Shown: positions 35,965-45,805 of the stretch, piece after piece | Position numbering within the stretch: position 1 is the first letter of the stretch | How the letters are laid out: the number at the start of each line of letters is the position of its first letter | Origin: Massospora cicadina | Lineage: Eukaryota; Entomophthoromycota; Entomophthoromycetes; Entomophthorales; Entomophthoraceae | Direction: 5' to 3' | Assembly (NCBI GenBank): GCA_022478985.1 | Contig: JAKSZP010017468.1 | Location: 22,289 to 86,288 of the forward strand | DNA: 64,000 nucleotides | Position numbers and translations under genes: made by a program | The notes under the pieces: generated by a model | What the model was told of the DNA's origin: nothing | The model's input: only the letters and a program-made list of their open reading frames with translations | Databases searched by the model: none

Positions 35965-36062
35965 TGCCCTAATGGGCATACAAAAACTCAAAGATAACCA
36001 ACCACACTGTAAACTTTTTTATGCATCCTTTAATGTAGGTCAGCAAAAGATCAGTCAGTATT

Positions 36063-36700
36063 GAGATGGACGCTCCCTATGCTGATGGCAGTCAAGAGCC
36101 TCAAGACCCTTGTTCTAGCTCTAGCTCTATTCCAAGTACCTTAGGATGTTTTGTGTTAGCTGCGCCTGCAGAAGTTGACGTACCTCTTTCTATTTAAGAA
36201 AATAAAGATCTCCAGCTTTCTTATTTTTATGTTGGTCAGTCACACAAACAAATTTTGGCAGTCAGCTCCTCTATGGAAAGCCAAGCATTTTCAGATAAAA
36301 CTTTTAAAGGCATTGAACAGCCCCAAGCTTGGCTGTAGCAGAATCCTCCGCTTGCATTGCTACAAATCCCTAATGACAGTTTGCTAGCTGTTAATTCCCA
36401 ATTTGGATCTTTGGTGGTTCAAGTAAAAGTAGTTGTACATATGGTTAAAGTTCTGGCGATAATTGGCACCAGTTCTTGGTTAACTTTATTTTCCTCCCAA
36501 CTTATCCAGAAATTAAAAAATGGCTCTGGACTTGATTCACATAGCTGACTATAAACGGCAAGTAATAAGTCAACTAAGGCAATAGGAGCATAAAATGCCT
36601 TATCCCTACAATTTAGGAAACTTTTAATAACTGCCCCTGCCATTGCGTTAGAGAATGCCAAACATGAACTGCTTATTGGAGTTCATCTGATGTGAGAGTT
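36063..36700 (+). pseudogene. Gypsy-2 protease remnant
   Basis: Frames after the LINE begin with DAPYADGSQEPQDPCSSSSS, a post-knuckle linker. The retropepsin follows at about 36400-36540: LVVQVKVVVHMVKVLAIIGT, then SSWLTLFSSQLIQKLKNGSG, where IIGTSSWLTLFSS corresponds to the usual L-I-D-T/S-G-S-S-L-T-L-I-S-S. The catalytic aspartate has become I or G, so the protease is dead. It sits before the dUTPase-like segment. Confidence 0.65.
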
Positions 36701-36879
36701 TAACTTCATTATCAACCATAAAGAAAAGTAACTTTGCTATTAAGGTATTGTATCCCATTAATATTTGAACTTCCCATCAAAAGTAAAGGAGCTCCAAAAA
36801 TGGACATGTTACCTCAAATATACGTCCTCCATTTGTAAAGTTTAGTATCAAGTCTTATTAAAAAGAAAACTAAGTTAAC

Positions 36880-37200
36880 CCTGGATGCTGTGGATGCCAA
36901 AGATGGGATCCCTCTATATACCCTCATCCTATCACAATACACTCCAGCTCACAAGTTATTGTGGATATGGGGATCATAATTTCACCCCTCTTAGTCTAGT
37001 TTTGGAGCTAAGTGGACATCAAAACTCTTCAATAAGAGAAGCGTTGACCTGCCTGGGAATTTTGGATCCTGCCTATGGGAAATCTATCATTATTCTATTT
37101 AAGAACTTAACAAATGAAACCCTCCAAGTCCCTTGATATGCCCCTATCACTTACATAAAACTATGTCCCATTGAAAATATTGCCAATGTGAGCAGTTTTG
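36880..37200 (+). pseudogene. dUTPase-like domain in Gypsy-2 pol
   Basis: Across three closely spaced frames this segment follows the dUTPase order. DAKDGIPLYTLILSQYTPAH (about 36891-36950) fits the N-terminal strand region. VDMGIIISPLL (36961-36993) fits the V-D-T-G-I-x-I-x-I-P block. LSLVLELSGHQNSSIREALT (about 36990-37050) fits motif 2, where P/G-R-S-S is expected. LGILDPAYGKSIIILFKNLT (37053-37112) fits motif 3, G-V-I-D-x-D-Y-R-G-E-I, continuing into NETLQVP and YAPITYIKLCP, the G-D-R-I-A-Q-L position. dUTPases hydrolyse dUTP to dUMP and keep uracil out of cDNA. The domain lies between protease and RT. Two frameshifts and one stop inactivate it. Confidence 0.6.
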
Positions 37201-37379
37201 GATCTTTACAAGGTTTAGTATTTGATCCCCTACTTACCATAGCTCTAGTCAAAAATATAATTGGAGACAATCTCACCCTAACAAATTTTAGAACGTCAAA
37301 GACTCCTTGAGAAGTATGGCAATAATATTCCTTAATATTAAGTGACTATGGGAAAATTTCCAGGGTAATTTACTATTTT

Positions 37380-38160
37380 TGAGACTGAGGCTCACTCTCC
37401 GTTCAAATACTGGCCATACCAAAAATCCAAAGTAGAAGAAGCTCAAGGGGCCTTAGAGCTATAGAAACTGTTAGAGGTCAGGTTACTGGAGCTTTTTAAA
37501 AGCCCATGGGCTTCCCTACTCCTATTAATTTGGAAGAAGGATGGTGACCACCGTGTTGTCAAGGATTATCACCGCCTCAATTCTATCACACAAAAAGATA
37601 GCTATTCTCTGTAATGTATAAATGATTCCTTACGCTTAATGTCAGGTTCCGTTATTCTTGGCTATGGATCTTGCCAGTGAGTACTGGCAAGTTGATTTGT
37701 CACAAGAGGATTGTGAGAGATGCGCTCTCATCTCAAGTGAAGGACTATTTGAGCCCATTCAAATGCCGCAGGGGTTACGTAACACCCCTGATACCTTCCA
37801 ACGCGCCATGGATAAACTCTTAGGAGATTTAAAATGCTCCTGTGTGCTAGTTTATCTTAACAATATTACCTTTTTTTGAGAATCTTTACTGAGCACCTAG
37901 ATCATTTCAGACAAAGCTTTTGGTAGTTATGAAAATATTCTCTAAAACTAGCCGTCAAAATGCTCCTTCTTTCATAATGAAATGGATTTTGGGCCATAAG
38001 GTAAGTAAAGCCAGAATAGCCCCAATGGACGACAAGGTCCTGGCCATTGCTAAGGTGTCCCTATCCCTTAACCCCTACAAGATGTACAAGCTTTTTTTAG
38101 ATGGTAGGATATTATCGCCAGTTTATTCCCCACTTTGCTGACACCTCCAAGCCTCTAGTG
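37380..38160 (+). pseudogene. Gypsy-2 reverse transcriptase remnant
   Basis: SPWASLLLLIWKKDGDHRVV and KDYHRLNSITQKDSYSL are the start of the RT fingers. The frame at 37658-37879 carries AMDLASEYWQVDLSQEDCER, EPIQMPQGLRNTPDTFQRAM and VLVYLNNITFF. The first catalytic aspartate (MDL) is kept, but YLDD reads YLNN, so the enzyme is dead. The thumb region follows in broken frames to about 38160. Confidence 0.78.
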
Positions 38161-38700
38161 TATCTATCAAAGAAAGGGATACCCTTCCAGTGGAAAGAAG
38201 AGCAACAGCAGGCCACAACATACTACTTGTCTCTCTCTCTCACTCTCCAGTACTTATTCATCTGAATTTTAATAAACCCTTTTCTCCTTTTTACCAATAC
38301 TAGCAATATAGCCATTGGAGCCATATTATCTCATCACGATGAAAACTTAGTGGACCATCCTATCACCTACTATAGCAAAACTCTAACCAGAGCTGAACGC
38401 AACTATAGCATTATGGAATGCAAATTCTTGGAAGTACTTTTGGCTATTAAGCATTTCTGACTTATTTATATGGAAAACATTTCAACATAATTACAAACAT
38501 GCTTTCTTGTGATGGGTACATCAAATGAAGAACCCCAATAGGAGCTTAGCTTGATGGGCTTTAAACTATAAGCCTATGACCTTTCCATCATCCATCAACC
38601 AGGGCCCAAACACCAAAACGCGGATTGCCTATCCCAACTTTCCATATTAATTTTAACCAACCCTGAAATGGATTGACTCTATTACATCCTAATACAATTG
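38160..38700 (+). pseudogene. Gypsy-2 RNase H remnant
   Basis: SNIAIGAILSHHDENLVDHP, then ITYYSKTLTRAERNYSIMEC and LLAIKHF, match the Ty3/Gypsy RNase H core. PGPKHQNADCLSQL near 38610 is the usual end of the domain (G-x-x-N-x-x-A-D-x-L-S-R). Stops at several points. Confidence 0.75.
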
Positions 38701-38849
38701 CATTTATGGAAGGATGAATCCCCAATCCTTCAAAAGTAACTAAAGAAAAATTATGTGAATCTTTAAGTCAAAAACGGCCAACTGTACAAACTTGTGTCCC
38801 AAAAATGAGTACCCTATGTACAACCAACAGCTCAAACTGATATTATTTT

Positions 38850-39966
38850 GAAGAGACATTGGAAATTTGGCCACGGGGAAGTTGGTAAACCTACTAGTGG
38901 CTCAAGACTCAATGTTACTGGGAAGTAATGCTTGTTTCAATCCAAGATGTATTAGAGTCCTGCCTGGTATGTAAAACTCAAGCTGGATCTAATCTACAAT
39001 CTTAACATCCAGTGATTCCACCCTGTGAACCCTTCCATACTATTAGCATTGATGTTGTTGGCCCTTTCCCTTGAGCTTCTAATGGTCATCGGCTCCTCCC
39101 CCTAGCAGTAGATCATTTAACTAAGTGGATCAAAGCTGTATTACTACCCTCTGCTTCAGCAAAAGCTACTGCCATGTTTTTATATAATCAAATTATCACC
39201 CATCATGATTGCCCTGATATAATCCTTTCTGATAATGGGCAAAACTTCCAATCATCACTGGTGAAAGATTTAACTGAACTGATGGGATCCACTCAGGTAT
39301 TCTCCACCCCCTACCATATTGCAACCAATGAAATGGTAGAGCGGGCAAAGGTACTTTAACTGCAACCCTCCTGAAAATGGCTATGATTGACCCCCTTCAT
39401 TGGCCCCAATATTTGCCTAGTCCAAACCTATCCTATAGAATCATCTATCGTCAAACAATTAAGATGTCATCTTTTCAAGAGTTTTATGGAAGAAATCCCC
39501 AGCTGCCTTATAAAGTGCAGGCTATGCTTGATCAAGCCTACCCCAAAGCCCCTGAAGTCACTATGTAAAGTATTACCAATGAAATTATCTGATTTCAGGA
39601 TCTGGCTTCTATGAACCTATCTGTTACAACTAGTAGAGAAGCTAATTAATTTTAATGAAAATCATGATCCCCTGAACACCTTCCACTGGGTAACCTAGTC
39701 CTTTTCTACCATCATTGGCCTGGAGGTTGCAACAGCAAATTGTGCACCAAATGGTCGGTGCTCTACAAAGTTATTTATATGTGGGCAACAAACACTCAAT
39801 TATAGAGGTCATTCAAGGTACCATAGTAAACTGCATACATATTTGCTTTCTCCGTTCATTTAACCACCTAGCTAAGATCTATAGGTGTACGTTGTCAGAA
39901 TTCCTACCCAAATTGGAGATTTGGATGTGTCAGCTAAAGGGAATTAATCCCAATCTGATGAAATAG
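38850..39966 (+). pseudogene. Gypsy-2 integrase remnant
   Basis: The HHCC zinc part is visible near 38850-38980 (HWKFGHGE, then CLVCKTQAGSN). The catalytic core keeps D in FHTISIDVVGPFP, D in ILSDNGQNFQSSLVKDLTEL and E in NEMVERAKVL (39040-39360). A C-terminal region follows to 39966. Several stops separate the pieces. The segment 39894-39965 is duplicated at 27293-27378. Confidence 0.78.
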
Positions 39967-40480
39967 CCTAAATGTCATGGTCAAATGACATCATAGTGGA
40001 GACCAACCCCAAGGATAAAGCTGGGCGCCAGAAGGCCTAGAAGGTGAAGCTTCAGGCTCTCCTTGACCTCAGGCACACACTGGACCAACGCTGGGTATAA
40101 GCTAAGTATGCCCAGGTTGGTACTAGTGGGGTGCCTAACGCCCAGCCCCTTACATCAGCCCAGGCATCAAAACGGATGGTTTACACAATTAACATGGATG
40201 GTTAATTTGGTTAGTTGAGGAACGGGGTTTCAAAACCCATTCCATTTATGGAATCACACGTTCAAGTCAAATCCAACTTCAATCTATTGCTCAAGTGAAG
40301 TCAGTTTCGGTGTTTTCTACCAATTCAGATGGTAGTCTGTGTCTATTGGTAGATTGGTGCTTGGGACCACTTCAGTAGACCCCAATTTCCCCCAACAAAG
40401 TTTAATTATGTTTTCCCTGACCAACATTCCTTATTGGTCAACTTCCCAATAAACATTTCCCCATTTATATCACTTTATTC
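39967..40480 (+). other. Gypsy-2 region between pol and the membrane ORF
   Basis: About 510 bp with no recognisable coding sequence. It contains a G/C-richer patch at 40010-40170. Confidence 0.5.
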
Positions 40481-40834
40481 ATGATATCTCAAACAATCCT
40501 GTGCACAGACCTCTTTGAGGAGGTCTCACGCTACCTTAACAACCACATTTTATATATGATTAGGCTTTCACCTAGTGCACCATTGATTCGCTCAGGTTCC
40601 CTTCAACCTGTGACTTTTACCATTTCTTCCTTCATGCACTGTTTCATTTTTGGTTGGGTTTTTACAATAATAATCGCTCACTTTTGCTTGAGTTATTATT
40701 GCTCCAGCACCCTCTGCTGGGCAATAGTGACTTTTATTCTAACAGCTAGTTCCCTGGTGTTGGCCCTGTGCACCGAGCACTACCACGCTGGGAACAGGAG
40801 AGTTATAGACACTCTCCTTACACTAAACATTTAA
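40481..40834 (+). CDS. Small membrane-protein ORF between pol and 3' LTR of Gypsy-2
   Basis: A 117-codon frame from ATG 40481 to a TAA that directly abuts LTR B. Residues 45-67 (about TFTISSFMHCFIFGWVFTII) and 74-97 (SSTLCWAIVTFILTASSLVL) are strongly hydrophobic and would span a membrane twice, separated by a short cysteine-containing loop. It occupies the place of an env-like third ORF, but no surface or fusion features are seen and it could be a chance open frame in T-rich DNA. It is unusually intact beside the broken pol. Confidence 0.3.
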   Translation: MISQTILCTDLFEEVSRYLNNHILYMIRLSPSAPLIRSGSLQPVTFTISSFMHCFIFGWVFTIIIAHFCLSYYCSSTLCWAIVTFILTASSLVLALCTEHYHAGNRRVIDTLLTLNI

Positions 40835-41318
40835 TGGGGATATCCCTAATGAAAATTGCAGCCTTGCAACATCAGAGATCAACCCCAACTTATGCGGTTG
40901 ACTATTTTATACCCAAAACTTCCAAATATTGGGGTTCAAACACAATCCATGTGGCAAGTGAATCCTATTTGACCAAAATGATGATCCTGCCGCAGAATCC
41001 TCAATTTGTATAAAAAATATAGATCTTAGCTTGTAACGCTTGGAGATTTACTGAGAAAACCTCCCTGAATTTCCATATAGTTATGATTTTAAACAAATAA
41101 AGATTACTCTCTTCTTTGCCATTATAAGTCAAATTGGCCTACCTCTATTTACTTAGAGACAAACATATATTTAGGATTTACCACTCAAGTCATAGTATCC
41201 TGAGTGAAGACTTTTTGACCAAGGAAAGTAAAACTTATACTACAACGCCCAGGAACTTTGGGTCCCCTGGCCTCAAAAAATTAAGGGATACGTGGTACCA
41301 ACCACTGTGGTCCTGACA
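40835..41318 (+). repeat. Gypsy-2 LTR B (3' LTR)
   Basis: It begins TGGGGATATCCC and ends GTCCTGACA, 484 bp, matching LTR A. No strong polypurine tract precedes it. Confidence 0.85.
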
Positions 41319-41762
41319 CTGCCTATTAGATAATGGTGGTATCAATGGTCATGCTTGATATGTGCCACTTGCATATGAATGTTCCCTCATGGAGTTTGTG
41401 ATCAAATGTTCAGGTCCTCAAATGGTCAAGGAATATTTGGGTAGTGTGGACTTTCAGTTGATTCTTCCCACTCATTGGAACCAGCACCCCAACTTTTACG
41501 TTTTCCAGTTGTCACCATTCAAAGGTATTCCATCTGTGGATCCTAGGCTGGTGGTGATCAAAGACTTTATGGGGGGTTGATATGGACACTATTTTGGCAT
41601 CCCATCACTTGCATCACTCAGTGCAGTACCTGGTGTTATGGAAAGGATTTCCCAGAAGGGTGCCTCCATCCTGCTAATCAAGCTCCCAAAGGTGCATAAA
41701 AATGTTATGTTGGCCCAAGTCCCCTGTGAGGGTGCTATCCCAACCCAAAAATGGAAGGGTAA
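41319..41762 (+). pseudogene. Gypsy-1 pol remnant, copy 2, last part (chromodomain)
   Basis: It continues the Gypsy-1 internal region after Gypsy-2. Frames give FQLSPFKGIPSVDPRLVVIK, the linker before the chromodomain. LHHSVQYLVLWKGFP at about 41608-41652 is the chromodomain core in which W and the KGFP turn are conserved. Chromodomains of such integrases bind methylated histone H3 and steer insertion to heterochromatin. The purine-rich AAAAATGGAAGGG just before 41763 is the polypurine tract. Confidence 0.75.
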
Positions 41763-43515
41763 TGTAATTCTTGGATTGCAACCCCTGCATCTTGATTGGG
41801 AGGCATTCTCATTTTGTACTAATATGGGAAAAGGCTGACAGCTGTCTCTTTGTTTTCCTGGGTTATTTAGTTTATGTGATGGATAAGAGATGAGTGACAG
41901 CATATCCCCTTAAGATTGCATTATTTGCCTCCATGCAACCATCCAAGAGCTGGAAGGGAAATTCCAGGTTTTGTATGGGGAAGTGGTTGCAGCCAGGTGC
42001 TACTTCTAGCAAAGGGTTGCCAGCAATTCTTCCCTTCAAAAGGTTGTTTCAGGTGGTTCAAGTTTTGCCAATATAACTAAATTAGAATCCATGAAAATAA
42101 ATTGAGTAAATCAGTTTCTAGCATGAGAATTCCCTACTGCTGTGCCCCTTGGCACCATTAATTGGGAGCATATCTGTCAAGCTTCTCTCTAGTGAAGGTG
42201 AAACCATTGTCTAAAGAGAATAACAGATGACAATGGATATTTGAGACTTAATCAATGCGTTTCCTAAATGGTCTCAAAAGTTCCAGTTTAAGGTTCACTT
42301 CTATTCACCAACTTAAAATTCAAATTTGGACTATTATTTAAATTACTCCAAATGCAATTAATAATTATTATATTTGAGGTCTTCCTTGCTTTAACTAATC
42401 CCAAAATCATTTTTGAATCCTCTGATCCATTCAACTAAGGATTTACCATTTGGAGATCTCCTGAATTTACTACCTCATTTAAAATTAATCATGTATGCCA
42501 AGTATCTTCCCTTTATGTTATACCTTACAATGAAACCCCTTTTTGCCCTAATCCTGAATACCTACCAAAATCAACCCAAACAATTCCATTAACCTATTCA
42601 GCTGTTGCTATGAAGATTATATCAGAAGCTCAAAAAGCACAGCTGGCCTTACAAAATAATGGTTAAGTTACTTGAAATCACATATCTCTCCTTTAATTTC
42701 CCAATAACTCTGAAATCCCCTTTTGTTTTTACAGTACTTTAAATAGTACTGATTAATTTCTAAATAAAGCACTCTTTCCTCTGAATTTATTATTTATCTT
42801 ATATTTATTTAAGTACTTTTTTTATTTAAATGGAGAAAGTCTCATCCAGCGCTGCAAACTTTGAAGCCCTGCCTTCATATTCTTAAACTGTCAGTGATCT
42901 CCCCCTGGCCACCCAACACTATCTCTGATAGTTATGTGTACAATGAACCTTTTCCTAACTCAATGGAACTAGCCCTATGTGGCCTGGCTATAGGTGCACC
43001 TGGTTGCCTGCTGAATGAAGTGCCACTGATTCACCAAGCAATTTATGCTGTGAGGGAAAAGTTGGTGGCAAGATTTGAGCAGGAGCCAGCTGACCAGGCC
43101 AGGATTGATCCAGCATTATAAGAATTTCATGATGCCAATCTGATATATTGAATTTTGAAATTATTTCCAATAGTGAATACATAATTCATTCTTTGATTTG
43201 CTTTGCAAGATTATAATGCAGTGGACCCCAACAGGTATTACTGTAACTCCAATTTTTTTCCCTTTCCACCATCTTGGTTCTGATAAATATTATCCAAAAA
43301 TTATCCCAATTGCTTGTGAGTTTAAGAAATCCACTAGATCTTAGTGGCAAATGTTTTTTAATCTGAAAATTCCTGGATAGTTCTAGTAGTCACCTTCTGC
43401 CTTTCTTATCTATCAATATGGATAGCTGTACCTGAGGTATTCTGGCTGGTGTTCTGGGTGTTCACTCACCTAGAGTTCCAGGCTGATCTTATTATTATCA
43501 GCATGTTCCATGACA
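41763..43515 (+). repeat. Gypsy-1 LTR3 (outer 3' LTR)
   Basis: It begins TGTAATTCTTGG and ends TCCATGACA. The extra 750 bp relative to LTR2 are explained by the insertion at 42175-42918. The next five bases, GGATC, repeat those before LTR1. Confidence 0.85.
42175..42918. mobile_element. Insertion in LTR3, probable solo LTR
   Basis: It is absent from LTR1 and LTR2. It starts TGTCAAGCTTC and ends CACCCAACA (TG...CA), 744 bp, with flanks ATATC (42170-42174) and CTATC (42919-42923), a 4-of-5 match. It is therefore probably a solo LTR of a further family. A frame near 42510-42665 is open but unrecognised. Confidence 0.6.
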
Positions 43516-43520
43516 GGATC

Positions 43521-45009
43521 ATAGTCATCTAGCATTATATAGCTTTGTATATATCATATGTAATATAAAAAATTCTATACTTGTAAGGATTCAGGGAGCA
43601 CAATTTGGCTCTGTTTATACACTGGTGGGTTCTGATCAACCACAAAAGTAACCAAGCAACTGCTGTGAGTGTGGCCACCAAGTCCTCCAGTTGATGAGGA
43701 AAAGGTTATCTTTGTGGATGCACTGGAATGGCCTCAGCAGGTATCATAGTTCACAAAAATTCTTAAAAGATAGAAAAATGGAAACAGCAGGAATAAAAAA
43801 TATTTATCTAAAATTGACAACTCTTATAAAACAAAATAGGTTAGTACTCTCACTAGTAAGAGCACTAGCCTTTATATAAGGAAAGGGGATCTATAGTTTG
43901 TGACATTGTTCTTGGGTTCCTGCAGATCTGGGGTCAGCATCTTCTCCAGCTTCAGGTTTTCAGGGTTTGCACTTGAGGGGAGAAGATCAGTTTTTGAGTT
44001 GGCATAAGAACTCAGGGGAGAGGCTAATTCATGCAGTGGCATGAAAATTGAGGTTAGGGGAGGTGATGGGCATGCTACTCCCAATTTAGTTCTCTTTAAA
44101 TTCTTGAATTTTTTTCTAAATTTAGGAGCGCTCAATCTTTGGAGGTTTGGCTCTTGATTGACAGCACATTTCCAAAATATTGTAAAAGGACATTGGGGAA
44201 ATAATTAAAGGAGGGTAAAATCAGGGTTAGAATTTTCAATATTCCTCAGCAAAATCGAAGTATCATTTCTGGGATGTCATAAAACAAAAAGCATCAGGAT
44301 TTTTGAAATCTTAAATTTTTTGGGAAAATGGGTGGCAATATTGGGAACTTAACTAAAGTACTTCTGGCATTTTGGTAAAGTTGAGGGATTTCTCTACACA
44401 GGAGCTTAATCTTTTCAATATACCAATTGCTAGGCAAGAAGAGGATTGGAGTGGGCACAAGTTTAGGTTATTCCTTAAAATAAAATCTGTCCTTTTCTAC
44501 CTGAAAAGGGGTAGTAGGCACCACCTGGCTTCTTGCCCTTAGTGGAAAGTCTTACAATACTAATCTTATATATCATTGGATTTCCATGTCAATTCAACCA
44601 CTTTCTGATGTTTAAAAGATATAATCCAATCAGTAGTCCATGAAACTATTTTATCTTATACATAGCAATACTGTTACTTGGTAAAGAGCAAATCTTTAGA
44701 ACATCTAATTTTAACATTAAGAAATATTTATGATTCTCTCTCGGCATGTCAAAACCCAAGTCGATCAGTTTTAGTTTAAAATCCCGTTATTAGACTGGAC
44801 CTGAACTATGCGATTAATTGCACTTACAGAATGATCTAACTTAACTAGTTTCGTAAAGGGTTATTTTGAAAATTACCCATTTCAATCGATAAATTTAAGC
44901 GTAACCTTGGGGCGTGAACGTCGGAGACTTCGTTACGTTAGCTTGAGTTTTAATAGTGCCCATTTATACGTTTATCAGCTTTTATCAAAGCATGCGTTAT
45001 TTATTCTTA
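43521..45009. other. Intergenic DNA between the Gypsy array and the Helitron
   Basis: No gene is seen. Around 43810-43900 there is a tRNA-like stretch (CACTAGTAAGAGCACTAGCC with a stem CCTT/AAGG) that may be an old SINE head. From about 44700 CpGs return and the sequence looks unique. Confidence 0.5.
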
Positions 45010-45510
45010 TCTATATTAATAAAATCAAATGTGTGTGCGTGCGTGTGCGCGATGCCCAGACAAAACTACAGCATATAGAGCTTTGAAAATTTGGATATAT
45101 GTGGACGGGAGGGAGTCCGTGTGCACCTTGAAGCCGGATTTTTAATTTTCTTAATAAAATAAAAAGTTTTATATGTAACAAGTGAAAATTCTATATACTT
45201 TTATTGGAAATCGGTATATTACGGCTGAGAAGTTTAATATTCGGTTGATTCGTTAGTTTAAATGGTTTTGGCGAGTGGTTGGTGATTTCGGGTTGATTAA
45301 TAAGCTTAACGGTTTTAATAAAGCAGTTAGTGATTGGTTGATTCGGTAAGTTAATTAGTTTTGATAAGTGGTTGGTGGTTTTGGTTGTTTCAATTTTGTT
45401 TTTAGTTTTACAAGGCGGTTGGTGATTGGTTGATTTAAATGTTCAATGGTTTTAGCTAAGCGGTTTAGTGATTTATCAATATAAATTATCTGAAAATTTA
45501 AACTCCGTAG

Positions 45511-45526
45511 CAAAGCACAGGAATCT
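45511..45526. repeat. SINE target-site duplication, left copy
   Basis: CAAAGCACAGGAATCT, 16 bp, is repeated exactly at 45806-45821 and lies within the Helitron hairpin copy. Confidence 0.9.
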
Positions 45527-45805
45527 AAATTTTGTTCGAGGTGGGCCAACCTGGGGACGATACCGCACCGATTGAGGGGAAATCGAATGAATGGGAAAGG
45601 AGGATAAAATCCGGAAAACCTCCATGCGCAGCGTATGATAGGCCAGGAACTCCATGGACCGCCTTTGCTATTCGCTATCTCGGTTCGGGGCATTGGTGCG
45701 CAGCGCCAACGCACATAGTCGTCCCCTACCCAAAGTTCCTCTACCGGAATCGAACTCGGGGAGGCAGCGGTAGAGGTCCCTATTCTACCACTGGGGTATC
45801 CTCCC
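45527..45805 (-). mobile_element. tRNA-derived SINE (long copy) inside the Helitron
   Basis: 279 bp bounded by a perfect 16-bp target duplication. Read on the minus strand it begins GGGGAGGATACCCCAGTGG, which contains box A (TACCCCAGTGG), followed by box B (GAGTTCGATTCC). A GC-rich body of about 170 bp follows. The 3' tail CGGTGCGGTATCGTCCCCAG continuing GTTGGCCCACCTCGAA is shared with the SINE at 3935-4063. The 3' end is a short ACAAAATTT. The fully preserved duplication and high CpG content suggest a fairly recent insertion. The 102-codon plus-strand frame across it is not a gene. Confidence 0.85.

Larger units (their letters stand above)
29926..36062 (+). mobile_element. LINE-2w: degenerate L1-like retrotransposon
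   Basis: A second LINE, unrelated in detail to LINE-1w, sits between the Gypsy-2 zinc knuckle and protease. It contains a 5' untranslated region of about 440 bp, ORF1, ORF2 and a 3' untranslated region with a 10-bp hairpin. The ends are set by where Gypsy-2 similarity stops and starts again, so they are uncertain by tens of bases. No convincing target duplication was found; ATGGAGCT (about 29919) against ATGGACGCT (about 36066) is the best candidate. Confidence 0.72.
27293..41318 (+). mobile_element. Gypsy-2 element, nested in Gypsy-1, itself split by a LINE
   Basis: A Ty3/Gypsy element with LTRs at 27379-27859 and 40835-41318. The host Gypsy-1 sequence reads CTGCA just before it (27288-27292) and CTGCC just after (41319-41323), a likely target duplication with one mismatch. 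The first 86 bp (27293-27378) are not LTR but a copy of the element's own pol 3' end (compare 39894-39965), so the left part is probably what remains of an earlier tandem unit. The order inside is Gag with collagen-like stretch and CCHC, LINE-2w, protease, dUTPase-like domain, RT, RNase H, integrase, membrane ORF. Confidence 0.78.
4911..43520 (+). mobile_element. Composite nested retrotransposon locus (Gypsy-1 tandem array with nested elements)
   Basis: A Ty3/Gypsy family is arranged as LTR1 (4916-6576), internal 1 (6577-10544), LTR2 (10545-11543), internal 2 (11544-41762, interrupted) and LTR3 (41763-43515). The 5-bp sequence GGATC occurs immediately before LTR1 (4911-4915) and immediately after LTR3 (43516-43520), as expected for one integration event followed by tandem amplification through LTR recombination. 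Internal 2 is broken by Gypsy-5 (13488-25824) and Gypsy-2 (27293-41318). Its three remaining pieces (11544-13487, 25825-27292, 41319-41762) add up to 3856 bp against 3968 bp for internal 1. Purine-rich stretches precede LTR2 and LTR3 but not LTR1, which fits LTR1 being the outer 5' end. Confidence 0.85.

Noticed and set aside
4911..43520. A gene cluster or integrated virus as explanation of the long repetitive block
   Set aside because: All recognisable domains are Gag/Pol or LINE proteins with LTRs and target duplications. No capsid, terminase, polyketide or other cluster genes are seen.
43800..43900. A third SINE or tRNA near 43.8 kb
   Set aside because: The tRNA-like similarity (GTAAGAGCACTAGCC) is weak, no box B fits well, no shared 3' tail is present and no target duplication was found.
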